From an uncultured bacterium (lineage in GTDB: Bacteria > Bdellovibrionota_C > UBA2361 > SZUA-149 > CALKYB01), in NCBI GenBank assembly GCA_938022485.1, contig CALIEE010000008.1:1-14736 (forward strand): a stretch of DNA of 14,736 bases. Direction: 5' to 3'. Below are positions 14,250-14,736 of the stretch, one piece after another. The position numbers and the translations under genes were made by a program. Below the pieces are notes generated by a model, which was not told the DNA's origin, did not search any database, and saw only the letters and a list, made by a program, of their open reading frames with translations. How positions within the stretch are numbered: the stretch's first letter is position 1; the number at the start of each line of letters is the position of its first letter.

Positions 14250-14736
14250 ATGGCTGATGAGAATGTCAGGCAAGCTCTGACCTTTGACGATGTTCTTTTA
14301 GAGCCTCGAATGAGTGAGGTCCTACCTAAGGATGCGGATATATCTACAGAGCTAACAGAGAAAATTGAGTTAGGTATACCCATTGTAAGTGCTGCGATGG
14401 ATACTGTTACGGAAGCGAGACTGGCTATCGCAATTGCTCAAGAGGGAGGGGTTGGCTTCATTCATAAAAATATGAGTCCAGAAGCCCAGGCTGCGGAAGT
14501 TAGAAAAGTCAAAAAGTCTGAGAGCGGAATGATTATAGATCCGCTTACTGTTAAGCCCGGCGAAACCATCGCCACTGCTGTTGGTATGATGAAGGAGTTT
14601 TCGATTTCAGGTCTGCCGGTAACCGATGACAATGGAAAAGTAGTTGGTATTGTTACTAACCGCGACCTGCGTTTCGAGACTGATTTTTCGAAGAAAATTT
14701 CTGATATTATGACCAGCGATAGTTTGGTTACAGTTC
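14250..14736 (+). CDS. guaB: Inosine-5'-monophosphate dehydrogenase, N-terminal part (partial)
   Basis: The first 162 codons are present; the gene runs off the window. It oxidises IMP to XMP with NAD+, the committed step of GMP synthesis. The N-terminus ALTFDDVLLEP, PIVSAAMDTVTEARLAIAIAQEGG and GFIHKNM are close to E. coli GuaB. The first CBS domain starts near residue 95 (IDPLTVKPGETI) and the IVTNRDLRF stretch is visible at about 134-142. The catalytic cysteine loop lies beyond the window. The start is firm: AGGAGG 5 nt upstream and a family-typical beginning. It has its own 170-nt upstream spacer with a hairpin, suggesting a separate transcription unit from the large secreted-protein gene. 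Confidence 0.97.
   Translation, partial: MADENVRQALTFDDVLLEPRMSEVLPKDADISTELTEKIELGIPIVSAAMDTVTEARLAIAIAQEGGVGFIHKNMSPEAQAAEVRKVKKSESGMIIDPLTVKPGETIATAVGMMKEFSISGLPVTDDNGKVVGIVTNRDLRFETDFSKKISDIMTSDSLVTV

Overview
The window reads as chromosomal DNA of a Gram-negative bacterium of moderate GC. The evidence is an envelope-type signal peptide on a very large Asp-rich calcium-binding protein, a two-subunit 2-oxoacid:ferredoxin oxidoreductase, and an rnc-era-der order like that of delta-proteobacterial or Bdellovibrio-like lineages. The taxonomic guess is recall-based and weak. I see no mobile element, CRISPR array, rRNA or tRNA.

Layout. Positions 1-2110 (minus strand) hold korA and the start of korB, the subunits of a 2-oxoglutarate/2-oxoacid:ferredoxin oxidoreductase. 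Positions 2111-2456 are a divergent control region. It has a minus-strand promoter for korAB and a near-consensus plus-strand promoter whose -35 box lies inside a 15-bp palindrome, followed by a leader of about 190 nt with two perfect hairpins. Positions 2457-9837 (plus) are six genes packed with overlaps or 1-nt gaps: cysteine desulfurase, mnmA, mtaB, rnc, era, der. Positions 9838-10221 carry no convincing gene. Positions 10222-14079 encode one 1285-residue secreted protein. Positions 14080-14249 are a leader with a strong hairpin, and 14250-14736 is the 5' part of guaB.

How the genes fit together. The six-gene block joins tRNA sulfur modification to ribosome assembly. The desulfurase can feed sulfur to MnmA (s2U34). 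MtaB is a radical-SAM methylthiotransferase for t6A37. RNase III cuts rRNA precursors, and Era and Der are assembly GTPases of the small and large subunit. RNase III and Der, and more weakly the desulfurase, carry long charged extensions or linkers beyond the usual family length.

The most unusual item is the secreted protein. It has a signal peptide, one thrombospondin type 3-like repeat interrupted by a predicted beta-sandwich domain, an array of about thirty Asp-rich loops containing a large internal duplication with conserved cysteines, and four divergent copies of an unrecognised C-terminal module. No anchoring signal is visible. These readings come from the sequence by eye; no database search was run.
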